A DNA stretch of 64,000 nt, from positions 17,246 to 81,245 of the forward strand of contig NZ_JACMYK010000019.1 of the NCBI RefSeq assembly GCF_020889785.1, read 5' to 3'. Under the pieces are notes generated by a model. The model was given only the letters and a program-made list of their open reading frames with translations, did no database searches and was not told where the DNA came from. This DNA is from Bradyrhizobium acaciae. Lineage in GTDB: Bacteria > Pseudomonadota > Alphaproteobacteria > Rhizobiales > Xanthobacteraceae. Below, in pieces: positions 34,364 to 42,467 of the stretch. The position numbers were made by a program, and so were the translations under genes. Numbering within the stretch: position 1 is the first letter of the stretch; each line of letters starts with the position of its first letter.

Positions 34364-35440
34364 CTAGACGTGGTCGTAATCGACCACGACCTTCTCCGAG
34401 CACGGCTTGGCCTGGCAGGTGAGGATGAACCCCGCCTTCAGCTCCCACGGCTCCAGCGAATAGTTCAGATCCATCGGCGCCTCGCCTTCGACCAGCTTGG
34501 CGCGGCAGGTCGAGCACATGCCGCCCTTGCATGCGAACGGCAGGTCCATGCCGGCACGCAGCGCGGCGTCGAGGATCGATTCGCCGTCAGCCACCGGGAC
34601 CTCGCGGCGCTTGCCGTCGATGATCAGACCGGCGATCGCCTTCGGCGGCGCGCCGGCGGGAACGACGATTTTCGGGCGCGGCTTGCCGCCGAATTCCGAG
34701 ACGAAACGTTCGACGTGGATGCGCTCGTCGGCAATGCCGATCTCGCGGCAGGTCGCCTCGATGGTCTCGCTCATCGCGGCCGGACCGCAGACGAAGACAT
34801 GATCCACGGTTGCGGCCGGCACCAGCGAGCGCAGCAGCACCCGCACCTTCTCGCCATCGAGCCGGCCGTGCAGGATCGGAATGTCCTGCTCCTCGCCCGA
34901 GATGACGTGGAACACCGACAGCCGCTGCATGAAGCGGTCCTTCAGCTCCTCCAGCGCCTCGCGGAACATGACGCCTTCGGTCGAACGGTTGCCGTAGAAC
35001 AGGAAGAAGCGGCTCGCCGGCTCGCGCGCCAGCACGCCCTTGATGATGGAGAGGATCGGCGTGATGCCGCTGCCGGCGGCGAATCCGACATAGGTCCGTG
35101 CCTCGCCGGGTGCGTGCGCGACGCCGAAACGACCGGTCGGCGTCATCACGTCGAGCTCATCGCCGGTCTTCAGCTCGTCGGCGGCCCAGTTCGAGAATGC
35201 GCCGCCGTCGACCTTCTTCACAGCGATGCGCAGCTCGCCGTCGTCGGGGCCGGAGCAGATCGAGTAGGAGCGACGGACTTCCTCGCCGTCCATCGTGGTG
35301 CGCAGCGTCAGGTACTGGCCGGGCGTGAAGCGGTAGTCGCCTTGCAGATCGTCGGGGATCGCAAAGGTCATCGAGACGGCGTCCGACGCCTCGCGGCGCA
35401 GATCGCTGACGGACAGACGATGAAAGCGCGGTGTCGACAT
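34364..35440 (-). CDS. paaE: Phenylacetyl-CoA epoxidase reductase PaaE
   Basis: A 358-residue reductase: a ferredoxin-reductase-type FAD/NAD(P)H module (RSYSICSG 57-64, AAGSGITPILSI, VFVCGPAAMSE) plus a C-terminal plant-type [2Fe-2S] domain with C304, C309, C312 and C342. It passes electrons from NADPH to the PaaABC epoxidase. I start at the ATG (MSTPRFHRLS) 2 nt after the paaD stop; a GTG overlapping paaD is an alternative. Confidence 0.95.
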   Translation of the reverse strand: MSTPRFHRLSVSDLRREASDAVSMTFAIPDDLQGDYRFTPGQYLTLRTTMDGEEVRRSYSICSGPDDGELRIAVKKVDGGAFSNWAADELKTGDELDVMTPTGRFGVAHAPGEARTYVGFAAGSGITPILSIIKGVLAREPASRFFLFYGNRSTEGVMFREALEELKDRFMQRLSVFHVISGEEQDIPILHGRLDGEKVRVLLRSLVPAATVDHVFVCGPAAMSETIEATCREIGIADERIHVERFVSEFGGKPRPKIVVPAGAPPKAIAGLIIDGKRREVPVADGESILDAALRAGMDLPFACKGGMCSTCRAKLVEGEAPMDLNYSLEPWELKAGFILTCQAKPCSEKVVVDYDHV

Positions 35441-35442
35441 GG

Positions 35443-35946
35443 TCAATGACACTTGAAGTAATCAAAGGGTTCACGGCAGCTCTTGCAACGCCACAGCGCC
35501 TTGCAGGAGGTCGAGCCGAACTCGGAGAGCAGCTCGGTATCAACGGAGCCGCATTGCGGGCACGCAACCTGCTGCTCGCCGAACAGTGCGCGGCGCGAGG
35601 AGCCCGGCAGCGGCGGCGCGATGCCGTATTCCCTGAGCTTGCGGCGGCCGTCCTCGCTCATCCAGTCGGTGGTCCAGGCCGGCGACAGCACGGTGCGGAC
35701 CTTCGGCCCGCGAATGCCTTCACGCTCCAGCGCCAGCTCGATCTCGAGCGCGATCATGTTCATGGCGGGACAGCCGGAATAGGTCGGCGTGATCGCAACC
35801 TCGACATGGCCGTCGTGGACCGCGACGTCGCGCAGCACGCCGAGATCGGCGATGGTCAGCACTGGGATTTCGGGATCGACCACCTGCGCGGCCGCGCTCC
35901 AGGCGCGCCGACGCAGATCGGCATCGCTGAGTGCAACCGTCACCAT
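35443..35946 (-). CDS. paaD: Phenylacetyl-CoA epoxidase maturation protein PaaD
   Basis: A 167-residue protein with the DUF59/MIP18-type core (VVDPEIPVLTIADLGVLRDV; ITPTYSGCPAMNMI) and a C-terminal zinc-ribbon-like part with four CxxC-type cysteines (CPQCGSVDTEL, CKALWRCKSC). The family is needed for assembly or repair of the multicomponent epoxidase, probably its iron centre. It overlaps paaC by 7 bp. Confidence 0.93.
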   Translation of the reverse strand: MVTVALSDADLRRRAWSAAAQVVDPEIPVLTIADLGVLRDVAVHDGHVEVAITPTYSGCPAMNMIALEIELALEREGIRGPKVRTVLSPAWTTDWMSEDGRRKLREYGIAPPLPGSSRRALFGEQQVACPQCGSVDTELLSEFGSTSCKALWRCKSCREPFDYFKCH

Positions 35947-36716
35947 GTTGCCCCCGGGAAGGTCCGCTGCAGGGACTGCAATTCGCTGAGGAGATGGCCG
36001 AGATGCTCGCTATGGCTGCCGATGCGGCCGCCCTGCTGCATCCAATCGCTCTTCGGCAACGCCAGCGTTGCCTCGTTGACGATACCGGTGACGGTCTTCA
36101 GCCAGCGCGACTTTAGCGTCGCCGGATCGATTGCGATGCCGGCATCGATCAGGCCGCGCTCGCCGTCGTCGACCGCAAACATCTCGCCGGTATAGGCCCA
36201 GAGATCGTCGATCGCATTCTGCGCGCGGCGGTGGCTCTCCTCGGTGCCGTCGCCGAGACGGACGATCCATTCCGACGAATGCCGCAGATGATAGGCGCTC
36301 TCCTTCTCCGACTTCGCCGCGATCGCGGCAAGGGTCGCATCGGACGAGGCCATCATCGCGCGCCAGTAGAGATCGGCGAATGCCGCATAGAAGAACTGCC
36401 GCACCATGGTGCGGGCGAAGTCGCCGTTCGGCTGCTCGACCAGCAGCAGATTGCGATACTGCCTGACGTCGCGCAGATAGGCGAACTTGTCCTCGTCATT
36501 GCCGCGGCCTTCGACCTTGGCAGCGTAGGTGTCGAGCTCGCGGGCCTGGCCAAGCAGGTCGAGACCCATATTGGCCAGCGCCATGTCCTCTTCCATCGCC
36601 GGCGCATGGCCGCACCATTCGGACAGCCGATGGCCGAGGATCAGCGCATCGTCGGCGCGGCGCAGTGCGTAGAGCACCAGCGGCGTTTCGGAGACTTCGA
36701 TATTGGCGGTAGCCAT
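35940..36716 (-). CDS. paaC: Phenylacetyl-CoA epoxidase structural subunit PaaC
   Basis: A 258-residue ferritin-like protein that forms the scaffold with catalytic PaaA. Typical stretches are RRADDALILGHRLSEWCGHA, LDLLGQARELDTYAAKVEG and the SEKESAYHLRHSSEWIVRLG helix. The iron ligands are degenerate, as expected for PaaC. The start MATANIEVSE was chosen. A palindromic repeat separates it from paaB. Confidence 0.94.
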   Translation of the reverse strand: MATANIEVSETPLVLYALRRADDALILGHRLSEWCGHAPAMEEDMALANMGLDLLGQARELDTYAAKVEGRGNDEDKFAYLRDVRQYRNLLLVEQPNGDFARTMVRQFFYAAFADLYWRAMMASSDATLAAIAAKSEKESAYHLRHSSEWIVRLGDGTEESHRRAQNAIDDLWAYTGEMFAVDDGERGLIDAGIAIDPATLKSRWLKTVTGIVNEATLALPKSDWMQQGGRIGSHSEHLGHLLSELQSLQRTFPGATW

Positions 36717-36748
36717 GTTCTCTATTCCACCTGCATCCACTTGCTCGA

Positions 36749-36856
36749 CGTCATCCTGAGGAGCCTGCGCAGCAGGCGTCTCGAAGGATGGCCGCGGTTA
36801 CGATCGGGGCGTCATGGTTCTCCTGGCGATGCGAAGCGTCGTCCAGGCATGACGGG
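36749..36856. repeat. Palindromic repeat inserted between paaB and paaC
   Basis: It begins ACGTCATCCTGAGGAGCCTG, has the hairpin GCCTGCGCAGCAGGC, then TCTCGAAGGATGGCC. It continues to GCGAAGCGTCGTCCAGGCATGACGGG. Related to 3461-3582. It is the only gap of more than 100 bp inside paaA-paaK and may set subunit ratios. Confidence 0.7.
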
Positions 36857-36862
36857 TGAAAT

Positions 36863-37150
36863 TCACATATGCCCGACTTCGTCGGGAACGTCGTAGAATG
36901 TCGGGTGACGGTAGATCTTGGATTCCGCCGGCTCGAACATCATGCCCTTCTCGGACGGATCGGACGCGGTGATCGCGTTCGAGGGCACCACCCAGATCGA
37001 CAGCCCCTCGCCGCGACGGGTGTAGATGTCGCGCGCGGCCTGCAACGCGAGCGTCGCGTCGGCCGCGTGCAGCGAGCCGACATGCTTGTGCGCGAGGCCG
37101 TTGCGGCTGCGGATGAAGACTTCCCAGAGCGGAACGTTCGGCGTGGCCAT
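36863..37150 (-). CDS. paaB: Phenylacetyl-CoA epoxidase subunit PaaB
   Basis: A 95-residue protein of the normal PaaB size. Landmarks are NVPLWEVFIRSRNGLAHKHVG at the N-terminus, the DIYTRRGEGLSIWVVPS segment and a C-terminal RHPTFYDVPDEVGHM. PaaB is essential for the PaaABCE complex, probably bridging reductase and oxygenase. It is 11 bp downstream of paaA. Confidence 0.95.
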   Translation of the reverse strand: MATPNVPLWEVFIRSRNGLAHKHVGSLHAADATLALQAARDIYTRRGEGLSIWVVPSNAITASDPSEKGMMFEPAESKIYRHPTFYDVPDEVGHM

Positions 37151-37161
37151 CTCGGGCTCCC

Positions 37162-38154
37162 TTATTCTGCGGCTTGCGCGAGCTGGCGGCTCTTGCGCTT
37201 CTCGGCGTAGGCCATCGCGGCCTCGCGCACCCAGGCGCCCTCCTCATGCGCCTTGCGGCGTGCGGCGAGGCGATCGCGGTTGCAGGGGCCGTTGCCGGCC
37301 AGCACCTGCTTGAACTCGTCCCAGTCGATCGGGCTGTGCACCCAATTGCCGTTTGCGTTCTGCTTCATGCCGGGATCGGGGATCGTCAGCCCGAGGAACT
37401 CGGCCTGCGGCACGGTGGCGTCGATGAATTTCTGGCGCAGTTCGTCGTTGGAGAAGCGCTTGATCTTCCACTTCGTCGAGGTGTCGCTGTGCTGGCTGAC
37501 CTGGTCCGGCGGGCCGAACATCATCAACACCGGCCACCACCAGCGATCGAGCGCGTTCTGCGCCATCGCCTTCTGCTCCGCCGTGCCGCGGCACAGCGTC
37601 ACCATGATCTCGAAACCCTGGCGCTGGTGGAACGACTCCTCCTTGCAGACGCGGATCATCGCACGCGCATAGGGGCCGTAGGAGCAGCGGCACAGCGGGA
37701 TCTGGTTCATGATCGCGGCACCGTCGACCAGCCAGCCGATGGTGCCGATGTCGGCCCAGGTCAGCGTCGGGTAGTTGAAGATCGAGGAATATTTCGCCTT
37801 GCCCGAGAGCATCGCGTCGACCAGCTCTTCGCGCGAGGTGCCGAGCGTCTCGGCGGCGGCGTAGAGATAGAGGCCGTGGCCGCATTCGTCCTGCACCTTG
37901 GCGAGCAGCGCGGCCTTGCGGCGCAGCGACGGCGCGCGGGTGATCCAGTTGCCCTCAGGCAGCATGCCGACGATTTCGGAATGGGCGTGCTGGGAAATCT
38001 GCCGGGTCAGCGTCTTGCGGTAGGCGGCGGGCATCCAGTCGTTGGGCTCGATGCGCTCGTCGGCATCGATGCGGGCCTGGAACCGCGTGGCACGGGCAAC
38101 ATCCTCGACGCCGCGATCGTCGCCGTCGGATGAGTTGAGCGCCTGCGTATACAT
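37162..38154 (-). CDS. paaA: Phenylacetyl-CoA epoxidase catalytic subunit PaaA
   Basis: A 330-residue ferritin-like di-iron oxygenase that makes 1,2-epoxyphenylacetyl-CoA. Visible metal-site motifs are DECGH (E90, H93) and [11 protein letters not shown] (E172-E173, H176). The ATG is preceded by GGGAGG. It is first of the paaABCDE genes, directly downstream of the promoter candidate at 38185-38212. Confidence 0.96.
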   Translation of the reverse strand: MYTQALNSSDGDDRGVEDVARATRFQARIDADERIEPNDWMPAAYRKTLTRQISQHAHSEIVGMLPEGNWITRAPSLRRKAALLAKVQDECGHGLYLYAAAETLGTSREELVDAMLSGKAKYSSIFNYPTLTWADIGTIGWLVDGAAIMNQIPLCRCSYGPYARAMIRVCKEESFHQRQGFEIMVTLCRGTAEQKAMAQNALDRWWWPVLMMFGPPDQVSQHSDTSTKWKIKRFSNDELRQKFIDATVPQAEFLGLTIPDPGMKQNANGNWVHSPIDWDEFKQVLAGNGPCNRDRLAARRKAHEEGAWVREAAMAYAEKRKSRQLAQAAE

Positions 38155-38184
38155 GGCCGACCTCCCGGTGTGTTGTTAGGCGGA

Positions 38185-38212
38185 AATATATAACACAAAT
38201 TTCTAAATGCAA
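38185..38212 (-). promoter_or_regulatory. Candidate sigma70 promoter for paaABCDE
   Basis: On the minus strand TTGCAT (plus 38207-38212), a 16-bp spacer, TATATT (plus 38185-38190), inside a strikingly AT-rich 45-bp island between paaX and paaA. GAAATAT (38183-38189) and ATATTTC (38214-38220) flank the promoter as an inverted repeat, a possible PaaX site. Confidence 0.5.
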
Positions 38213-38230
38213 GATATTTCTGTAATACGT

Positions 38231-39100
38231 TCAGACGCCCTCGAAGCGCCGCGCCACGGCGCCGTTGGGCTTCGGCAGCGGGCCGTCCTCATTGGTTGCG
38301 TGGTCGTCAAGCCACTGTTCCGACGACGGAAGTAGCCCGCGATAGATCTCGCCGCAGAGCTTGCGCGCCGCCCTGCCCGGCCAATCCTTCGGCAACAGCT
38401 GATACGGCAGCAGCGGATCGCGCAGCACGACCCGGCGATAATGATGGATCAGCAGAATGCGCGCGGTGAAGGCATCGGCGTCGCTCAGCCTCTCTCCTCT
38501 GATGATCCAGCCGTGCAGCGGCTCGAACGTCTTCATGAACTTCAGATAGGCGTCCGCGGTGCGATCGAGCGGCCAGCTCTCGCTGAGCAACCGGCGCCCG
38601 CTGTCGTCTTCCGCGGAGACTTCAAGGCGGATCGCGCGCGACGCTTCATCCGGAATCGGCACGCCTGACGGCGCGACCCACACGCCGGGCAGCGGGCTGC
38701 CGAAGCCGGCATTCTTCAACGCCTCGCGCGCGGCGTCGCGGTCCTCGGCATTGCCGATCAACAACAGCTCGAAGCGGCCGGTCCAGTCCGACGGCGGCGG
38801 ATCGTAGATGTGCCGCGTCGCGGTGTCGAAGGTCTGCCGGCCCTTCGCGTTCAGGCGATAGAAGCTGTTGCGGCCGACCTTGCTGCGCTCGAGCCAGCCG
38901 TCGGCGGCAAGCCGCGACATCGCGGTGCGCACTACATTGCCGTCGATGTCGAGCGACTTGAAGAATTCGAGCAGCGTGCCGAGCCACACCGCGCCGCCGC
39001 GCGGTACGATGGAGTCGCCGAACACGGTGATGATGATCGAGCCGGTGCGTGACGGCTCGCGCTTCAGTTGATCGACGATGCGGGCAAGCGGCTGTGGCAT
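38231..39100 (-). CDS. paaX: Phenylacetic acid degradation repressor PaaX
   Basis: A 289-residue PaaX regulator: N-terminal winged helix (TGSIIITVFGDSIVPRGGAV, VRTAMSRLAADGWLERSKVG) followed by the PaaX central and C-terminal domains (LLLIGNAEDRDAAREALKNA, GWIIRGERLSDADAFTARIL). PaaX represses paa genes and is released by phenylacetyl-CoA. Here it is just upstream of paaA in the same direction, 76 bp apart. Confidence 0.93.
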   Translation of the reverse strand: MPQPLARIVDQLKREPSRTGSIIITVFGDSIVPRGGAVWLGTLLEFFKSLDIDGNVVRTAMSRLAADGWLERSKVGRNSFYRLNAKGRQTFDTATRHIYDPPPSDWTGRFELLLIGNAEDRDAAREALKNAGFGSPLPGVWVAPSGVPIPDEASRAIRLEVSAEDDSGRRLLSESWPLDRTADAYLKFMKTFEPLHGWIIRGERLSDADAFTARILLIHHYRRVVLRDPLLPYQLLPKDWPGRAARKLCGEIYRGLLPSSEQWLDDHATNEDGPLPKPNGAVARRFEGV

Positions 39101-39145
39101 GCCTCAACGCATAGCGCGTTTTGTCGATTCACGACAATGCGGGTG

Positions 39146-39326
39146 TCTTCTCCTTCTCCCCGGGTGTGGGGCCGAGACGAGCGAAGCTCGTTTCTGAGAA
39201 GGTCGGGATGAGGGGGCTCTCCGCGTTCACGGTGAGAGACGACCCATGGAGACTCCCCCTCACCCGGATCGCATTGCGCTTCGCTCCATGCGTTCCGGCC
39301 TCTCCCCGCAAGCGGGGCGAGGCAAG
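39146..39326. repeat. Palindromic intergenic repeat (CTCTCCCC / CCCTCACCC type), copy 3
   Basis: TCTTCTCCTTCTCCCCGGG, GACGAGCGAAGCTCGT hairpin, GGATGAGGGGG, then CCCCCTCACCCGGATCGCAT and CCTCTCCCCGCAAGCGGGGCGAGG. It lies between paaX and the lipase-like gene; both are minus-strand genes. Confidence 0.78.
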
Positions 39327-39335
39327 GAAGGGCGC

Positions 39336-40106
39336 TTACCTGTTGGGATCCGGATAGACGAAGCTGCGCCAGCCGCTGCGATCGAACGGCGCCCACTCGC
39401 CTTCCTGCTGCGCGAGGCGATCGGCGACCGCGTAGACCACGGCCGGGTGATGGCCCATGCCGCAATGGCTGCTCTCGACCTCGATGCTGTCGGTCATCGA
39501 CGAGGCCTGCTCGCGGCAGCCTTGCCAGGCGCAAACGCCATCGGTGCGGCTGAAGATCGCGGTGGTCGGCACCGGCGGCGCGCTGGCGAGCGAGCCGCCG
39601 AAACGGGAATCCTCTTCATCCGCGCGGCGGCCGCTGGCCATCTCGTAGACGCGCCAGGCGTTGGTCGACTTCGGGCCCGCGGCGAACGGGCTGCCGAGCG
39701 TGATCACCTGGCGCACGCGCTCAGGCATCATCTTGGCGAGCTGGCGTGCATAGAGGCCGCCGAGGCTCCAGCCGACGACGGAGACCTTGCGGCCGGTCGT
39801 TTCATTCATCTCCTGCAGCAGGTCGACCATCCCGTCCTGCACGCCGGCGCGAAGCCCGAGGTTGCGGCCCTGGCGCCAGCCGCTGACGGCGTAGCCTTTG
39901 CTCTTGAGGAAGTCGCGCAGCAGGCGCGTGGACATGTCGGAGGCGATCAGTCCGGGCAGCACCAGCACCGGATGCCCGTCGCCGCGCGGCGCGAGGCTCA
40001 ACAGCGGCAATGCACCAAGGAAGGCACCAAGCTCATGAATGGCCCGGCCTTCCAGGAACATCAGTGTCCTGGACGGCGGGCGTAGCGTCTGCGCAGCAAC
40101 CGACAT
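39336..40106 (-). CDS. Lipase-like alpha/beta hydrolase, paralogue 1
   Basis: A 256-residue alpha/beta hydrolase. GDGHPVLVLPGLIASDMSTR near residue 45, nucleophile elbow VVGWSLGGLYARQLAK and a C-terminal CGMGHHPAVVYAVADRLAQQ. It is clearly related along its length to the protein at 53209-54009 (shared LRPPS start, GDGHPVL, GWSLGG, GSPFA and the RLAQSEGE/RLAQQEGE tail). Substrate unknown; acylglycerol or ester hydrolysis is likely. Confidence 0.82.
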   Translation of the reverse strand: MSVAAQTLRPPSRTLMFLEGRAIHELGAFLGALPLLSLAPRGDGHPVLVLPGLIASDMSTRLLRDFLKSKGYAVSGWRQGRNLGLRAGVQDGMVDLLQEMNETTGRKVSVVGWSLGGLYARQLAKMMPERVRQVITLGSPFAAGPKSTNAWRVYEMASGRRADEEDSRFGGSLASAPPVPTTAIFSRTDGVCAWQGCREQASSMTDSIEVESSHCGMGHHPAVVYAVADRLAQQEGEWAPFDRSGWRSFVYPDPNR

Positions 40107-40188
40107 TTCAGCTCCTCTTCACGGCCCTGACGTCTCGGCGGCCGGCAATGGATCATCGGGATGGGTCAATAGGATTGACGCAAACCCG

Positions 40189-40203
40189 GCGGAATCGTTC
40201 CGC
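40189..40203. promoter_or_regulatory. Small perfect palindrome
   Basis: GCGGAA-TCG-TTCCGC in the 198-bp region upstream of the lipase-like gene. It may be an operator or chance. The rest of this gap is unremarkable. Confidence 0.25.
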
Positions 40204-40304
40204 AACGCAACAATCAACCTTGAAAAGCTAGGGAAGCGATCACTTTCGTGCAAGCGGCCCAGGTCACACTTGCCACAACTTATGTGATCGCCGTGCCCAA
40301 TCGG

Positions 40305-41588
40305 TCACAGCAAGCGCAGCACATATTCCAGGGTGTAAAGCGCGAGGCCGGCAAGTCCACCGATCAGCGAGCCGTTGAAGCGGATGTATTGTAGGTCCTT
40401 GCCGACATTGACCTCGAGGAGTGAGATCAATTGCTCCATGTCCCAGCTCTTCATCTGGTCAGCGATGAAGGTCGAGACGCCGCTCTTCTGTTCCGCGACA
40501 ACCGTGCGCAGGATCGCGACCAGCCCCTGATTGATCTCGCCGCGCAGCTCCGCATCGCCATGGAGCGCATCGCCGGCCTCGACGAACATTCTCGCCAGCT
40601 GATGCTGCAGCACCTGCGACTCGCCCGACGCGCTGCGCTCGATGAAGTCCTTGACGTTGGCCCAGATGGTGCGCCCGAGATTGGCGAGCTCCGGCCGCGC
40701 CATCAGGTCGCGCTTGAGACCGTCGATGCGATCGGCGAACGCCCTGTCGCTGCCGAGCCGGTCGACGAAGGACAGCAGCATGCGGTCGAACTCGCCGCGG
40801 AACGGATGTTGCGGATCGTTGCGCACCTCTTCGAAGAATTTCGTCGCCGAGGCGATGATCCGGTTCACCACGAACTTGTCGGCGCGATAGAGCCTCAAGA
40901 GCGTCGGCATCTCGGCGCGGACCTTGTCGCGGATCACCGCCATGGTCTCCTGCTGCGTCAGCGTCTGGTGCAGCGCGCGCAAGAGGTCGTCGAGCAACCC
41001 CTCATGCTTGCCCTCCTGCACGAAGCCGCGCAGCGCGCCGGCCGCGAGCGGCGCAAGATCAACCGAGAGCATCTGCGTCGTGACGCGGCGGCTGATGAAT
41101 TGCATCAAGCCTGAACTCTCGGTTGCCGCGAACGCTTCGGGCAGCATCCGCAGCACGAAGCGCGCGAGATCCTCGGACCGTTTGCGGTCGCGCAGCCAAT
41201 CGGCGATGAAGCTGCCGAAATCGATCTCGCGCAGCTTGGCCTCGACCGGTCCGGATTCCAGGAAATTGTTCTCGATGAATTCGCCGAGCTTCTCGGCGAT
41301 GCGCTCCTGATTGCTCTGGATGATCGCGGTGTGCGGGATCGGCAGCCCCAGCGGCCGCTTGAACAGGGCGACGACGGCGTACCAGTCGGCGAGCCCGCCG
41401 ATGGTCGCGGCCTCCGCGAACGCGGCGATGAAGCCGAACACCGGATGCACCGGCAGCAGCGCCTTCGATGCGATGAAGATGATGAGGGTTGCCGCCAGCA
41501 CGCCGGTCGCCAGCCATTTCACGCGCCGCAGCTCGGCGGCACGTTCGGCATCGACGGGCGTTGCGATGAGGGCGGCTGGTAGCGTCAT
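40305..41588 (-). CDS. DUF445 family membrane protein
   Basis: A 427-residue DUF445 (YjiN-like) protein: an N-terminal transmembrane segment (WLATGVLAATLIIFIASKAL), the conserved AAFAEAATIGGLADWYAVVALF followed by RPLGLPIPHTAIIQSNQERI, a long helical central part and a C-terminal membrane-associated GLAGLALYTLEYVL. Function unestablished; anchored in the inner membrane. Monocistronic as far as can be seen. Confidence 0.88.
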   Translation of the reverse strand: MTLPAALIATPVDAERAAELRRVKWLATGVLAATLIIFIASKALLPVHPVFGFIAAFAEAATIGGLADWYAVVALFKRPLGLPIPHTAIIQSNQERIAEKLGEFIENNFLESGPVEAKLREIDFGSFIADWLRDRKRSEDLARFVLRMLPEAFAATESSGLMQFISRRVTTQMLSVDLAPLAAGALRGFVQEGKHEGLLDDLLRALHQTLTQQETMAVIRDKVRAEMPTLLRLYRADKFVVNRIIASATKFFEEVRNDPQHPFRGEFDRMLLSFVDRLGSDRAFADRIDGLKRDLMARPELANLGRTIWANVKDFIERSASGESQVLQHQLARMFVEAGDALHGDAELRGEINQGLVAILRTVVAEQKSGVSTFIADQMKSWDMEQLISLLEVNVGKDLQYIRFNGSLIGGLAGLALYTLEYVLRLL

Positions 41589-41627
41589 GGGGATGGAGGA
41601 AGCTCTCGCACTGGCCGCACACTAACC

Positions 41628-41712
41628 GTCATTGCGAGCGAAGCGAAGCAATCCATCTTGCCGTTTGCGGAGAGCTGGATTGCTTCGTCGCTACCGCTCC
41701 TCGCAATGACGG
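41628..41712. repeat. Palindromic intergenic repeat (CGTCATTGCGAGCG type), copy 3
   Basis: CGTCATTGCGAGCGAAGCGA, AGCAATCCA, then TGGATTGCTTCGTCGCTACC and GCTCCTCGCAATGACGG. Near-perfect inverted repeat between the DUF445 gene and the phasin terminator. Confidence 0.88.
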
Positions 41713-41747
41713 GGAGTGCGGCATCAACGATGTATGGGAGAGCGCCC

Positions 41748-41779
41748 AAAAAAGAAGGCCCGCGAAATGGCGGGCCTTC
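41748..41779 (-). terminator. Rho-independent terminator of the phasin gene
   Basis: Perfect 10-bp stem (GAAGGCCCGC / GCGGGCCTTC) with a 6-nt loop, followed on the minus strand by six T residues (A run at 41748-41753). It is 31 bp beyond the phasin stop codon. The best classical terminator in the window. Confidence 0.9.
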
Positions 41780-41809
41780 GAAAAGGGCAGTTGGTCAGCG
41801 CAAGCGCGA

Positions 41810-42286
41810 TCAGGCGGTCTTGCCGTAGACCTTGGCAAAGTTGTCCTGCGCGGTCTTCGCACCGTCGGTGACGAGCTTGCCGAGATACTCGGTCGTGGCC
41901 TTCGCCCGCGAGACGAACAGTTCGCCGCGCGCACGGACCATGTCCGACTGGATCTGGGCAGCTTCGCTCAGCGACTTGGCGGACGCGAGCTTGTCGATAC
42001 CGGCGAAGAACGCCTCGGCGTCCTGGTAGATCGCCTGCTGGATGTTGCGGCTGATCTTGGCGGCTTCAGTCACCGAACCGGCAACAGCAGTCTCGATCAC
42101 GTTGGTCACCTTCTCGGAGCCGGCATAGGCATCGGCAGCGCGGGTCTTGGCGGCCTCGGCCTGCTTCTTCACGAACTCACGGGCGGCTTCCGGAACTTCC
42201 AGGTTCTGGAGCTTGGTGAACGCCTCGGTGACGGGCGCGAAAGCTTCCTTGACGCCGTTCAGCACGGAATTGGTTTCGGTGGGCAT
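41810..42286 (-). CDS. Phasin (PHA granule-associated protein)
   Basis: A 158-residue, almost entirely helical, Ala-rich protein of the phasin_2 family (AFTKLQNLEVPEAAREFVKK; TAVAGSVTEAAKISRNIQQA; ELFVSRAKATTEYLGKLVTD). It coats polyhydroxyalkanoate granules or binds membranes. It has a good GGAGAG site, its own promoter with a palindromic operator and a strong terminator, as expected for an abundant protein. PHA synthase genes lie 0.8 kb upstream. Confidence 0.9.
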   Translation of the reverse strand: MPTETNSVLNGVKEAFAPVTEAFTKLQNLEVPEAAREFVKKQAEAAKTRAADAYAGSEKVTNVIETAVAGSVTEAAKISRNIQQAIYQDAEAFFAGIDKLASAKSLSEAAQIQSDMVRARGELFVSRAKATTEYLGKLVTDGAKTAQDNFAKVYGKTA

Positions 42287-42353
42287 TGGGGTCTCTCCAT
42301 CCTCAGGTTTGAGCTATGGGCTCACCCCGTCCGGATTGGCCCGGGGCAGCGGT

Positions 42354-42382
42354 GTTATGACACACCCCATGGTGCGCCGCAA
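42354..42382 (-). promoter_or_regulatory. Candidate phasin promoter
   Basis: Minus strand TTGCGG (plus 42377-42382), 17-bp spacer, CATAAC (plus 42354-42359). The -35 overlaps the palindrome at 42374-42399. Confidence 0.5.
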
Positions 42383-42399
42383 CATCGATGTTGCAGCGC
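42374..42399. promoter_or_regulatory. 26-bp near-perfect palindrome, probable phasin operator
   Basis: Arms GCGCCGCAACATC and GATGTTGCAGCGC pair at 12 of 13 positions. It covers the -35 of the phasin promoter. TGC-rich palindromes are the reported target type of the PHA regulator PhaR, which is not encoded in this window, so the assignment is inferred. Confidence 0.6.
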
Positions 42400-42467
42400 G
42401 ACATCACGAACCTGTGAGTAGCATGAAGATCCGGCAGGTTGCCCGCGAAACCGGCAATTAGAGGTAT

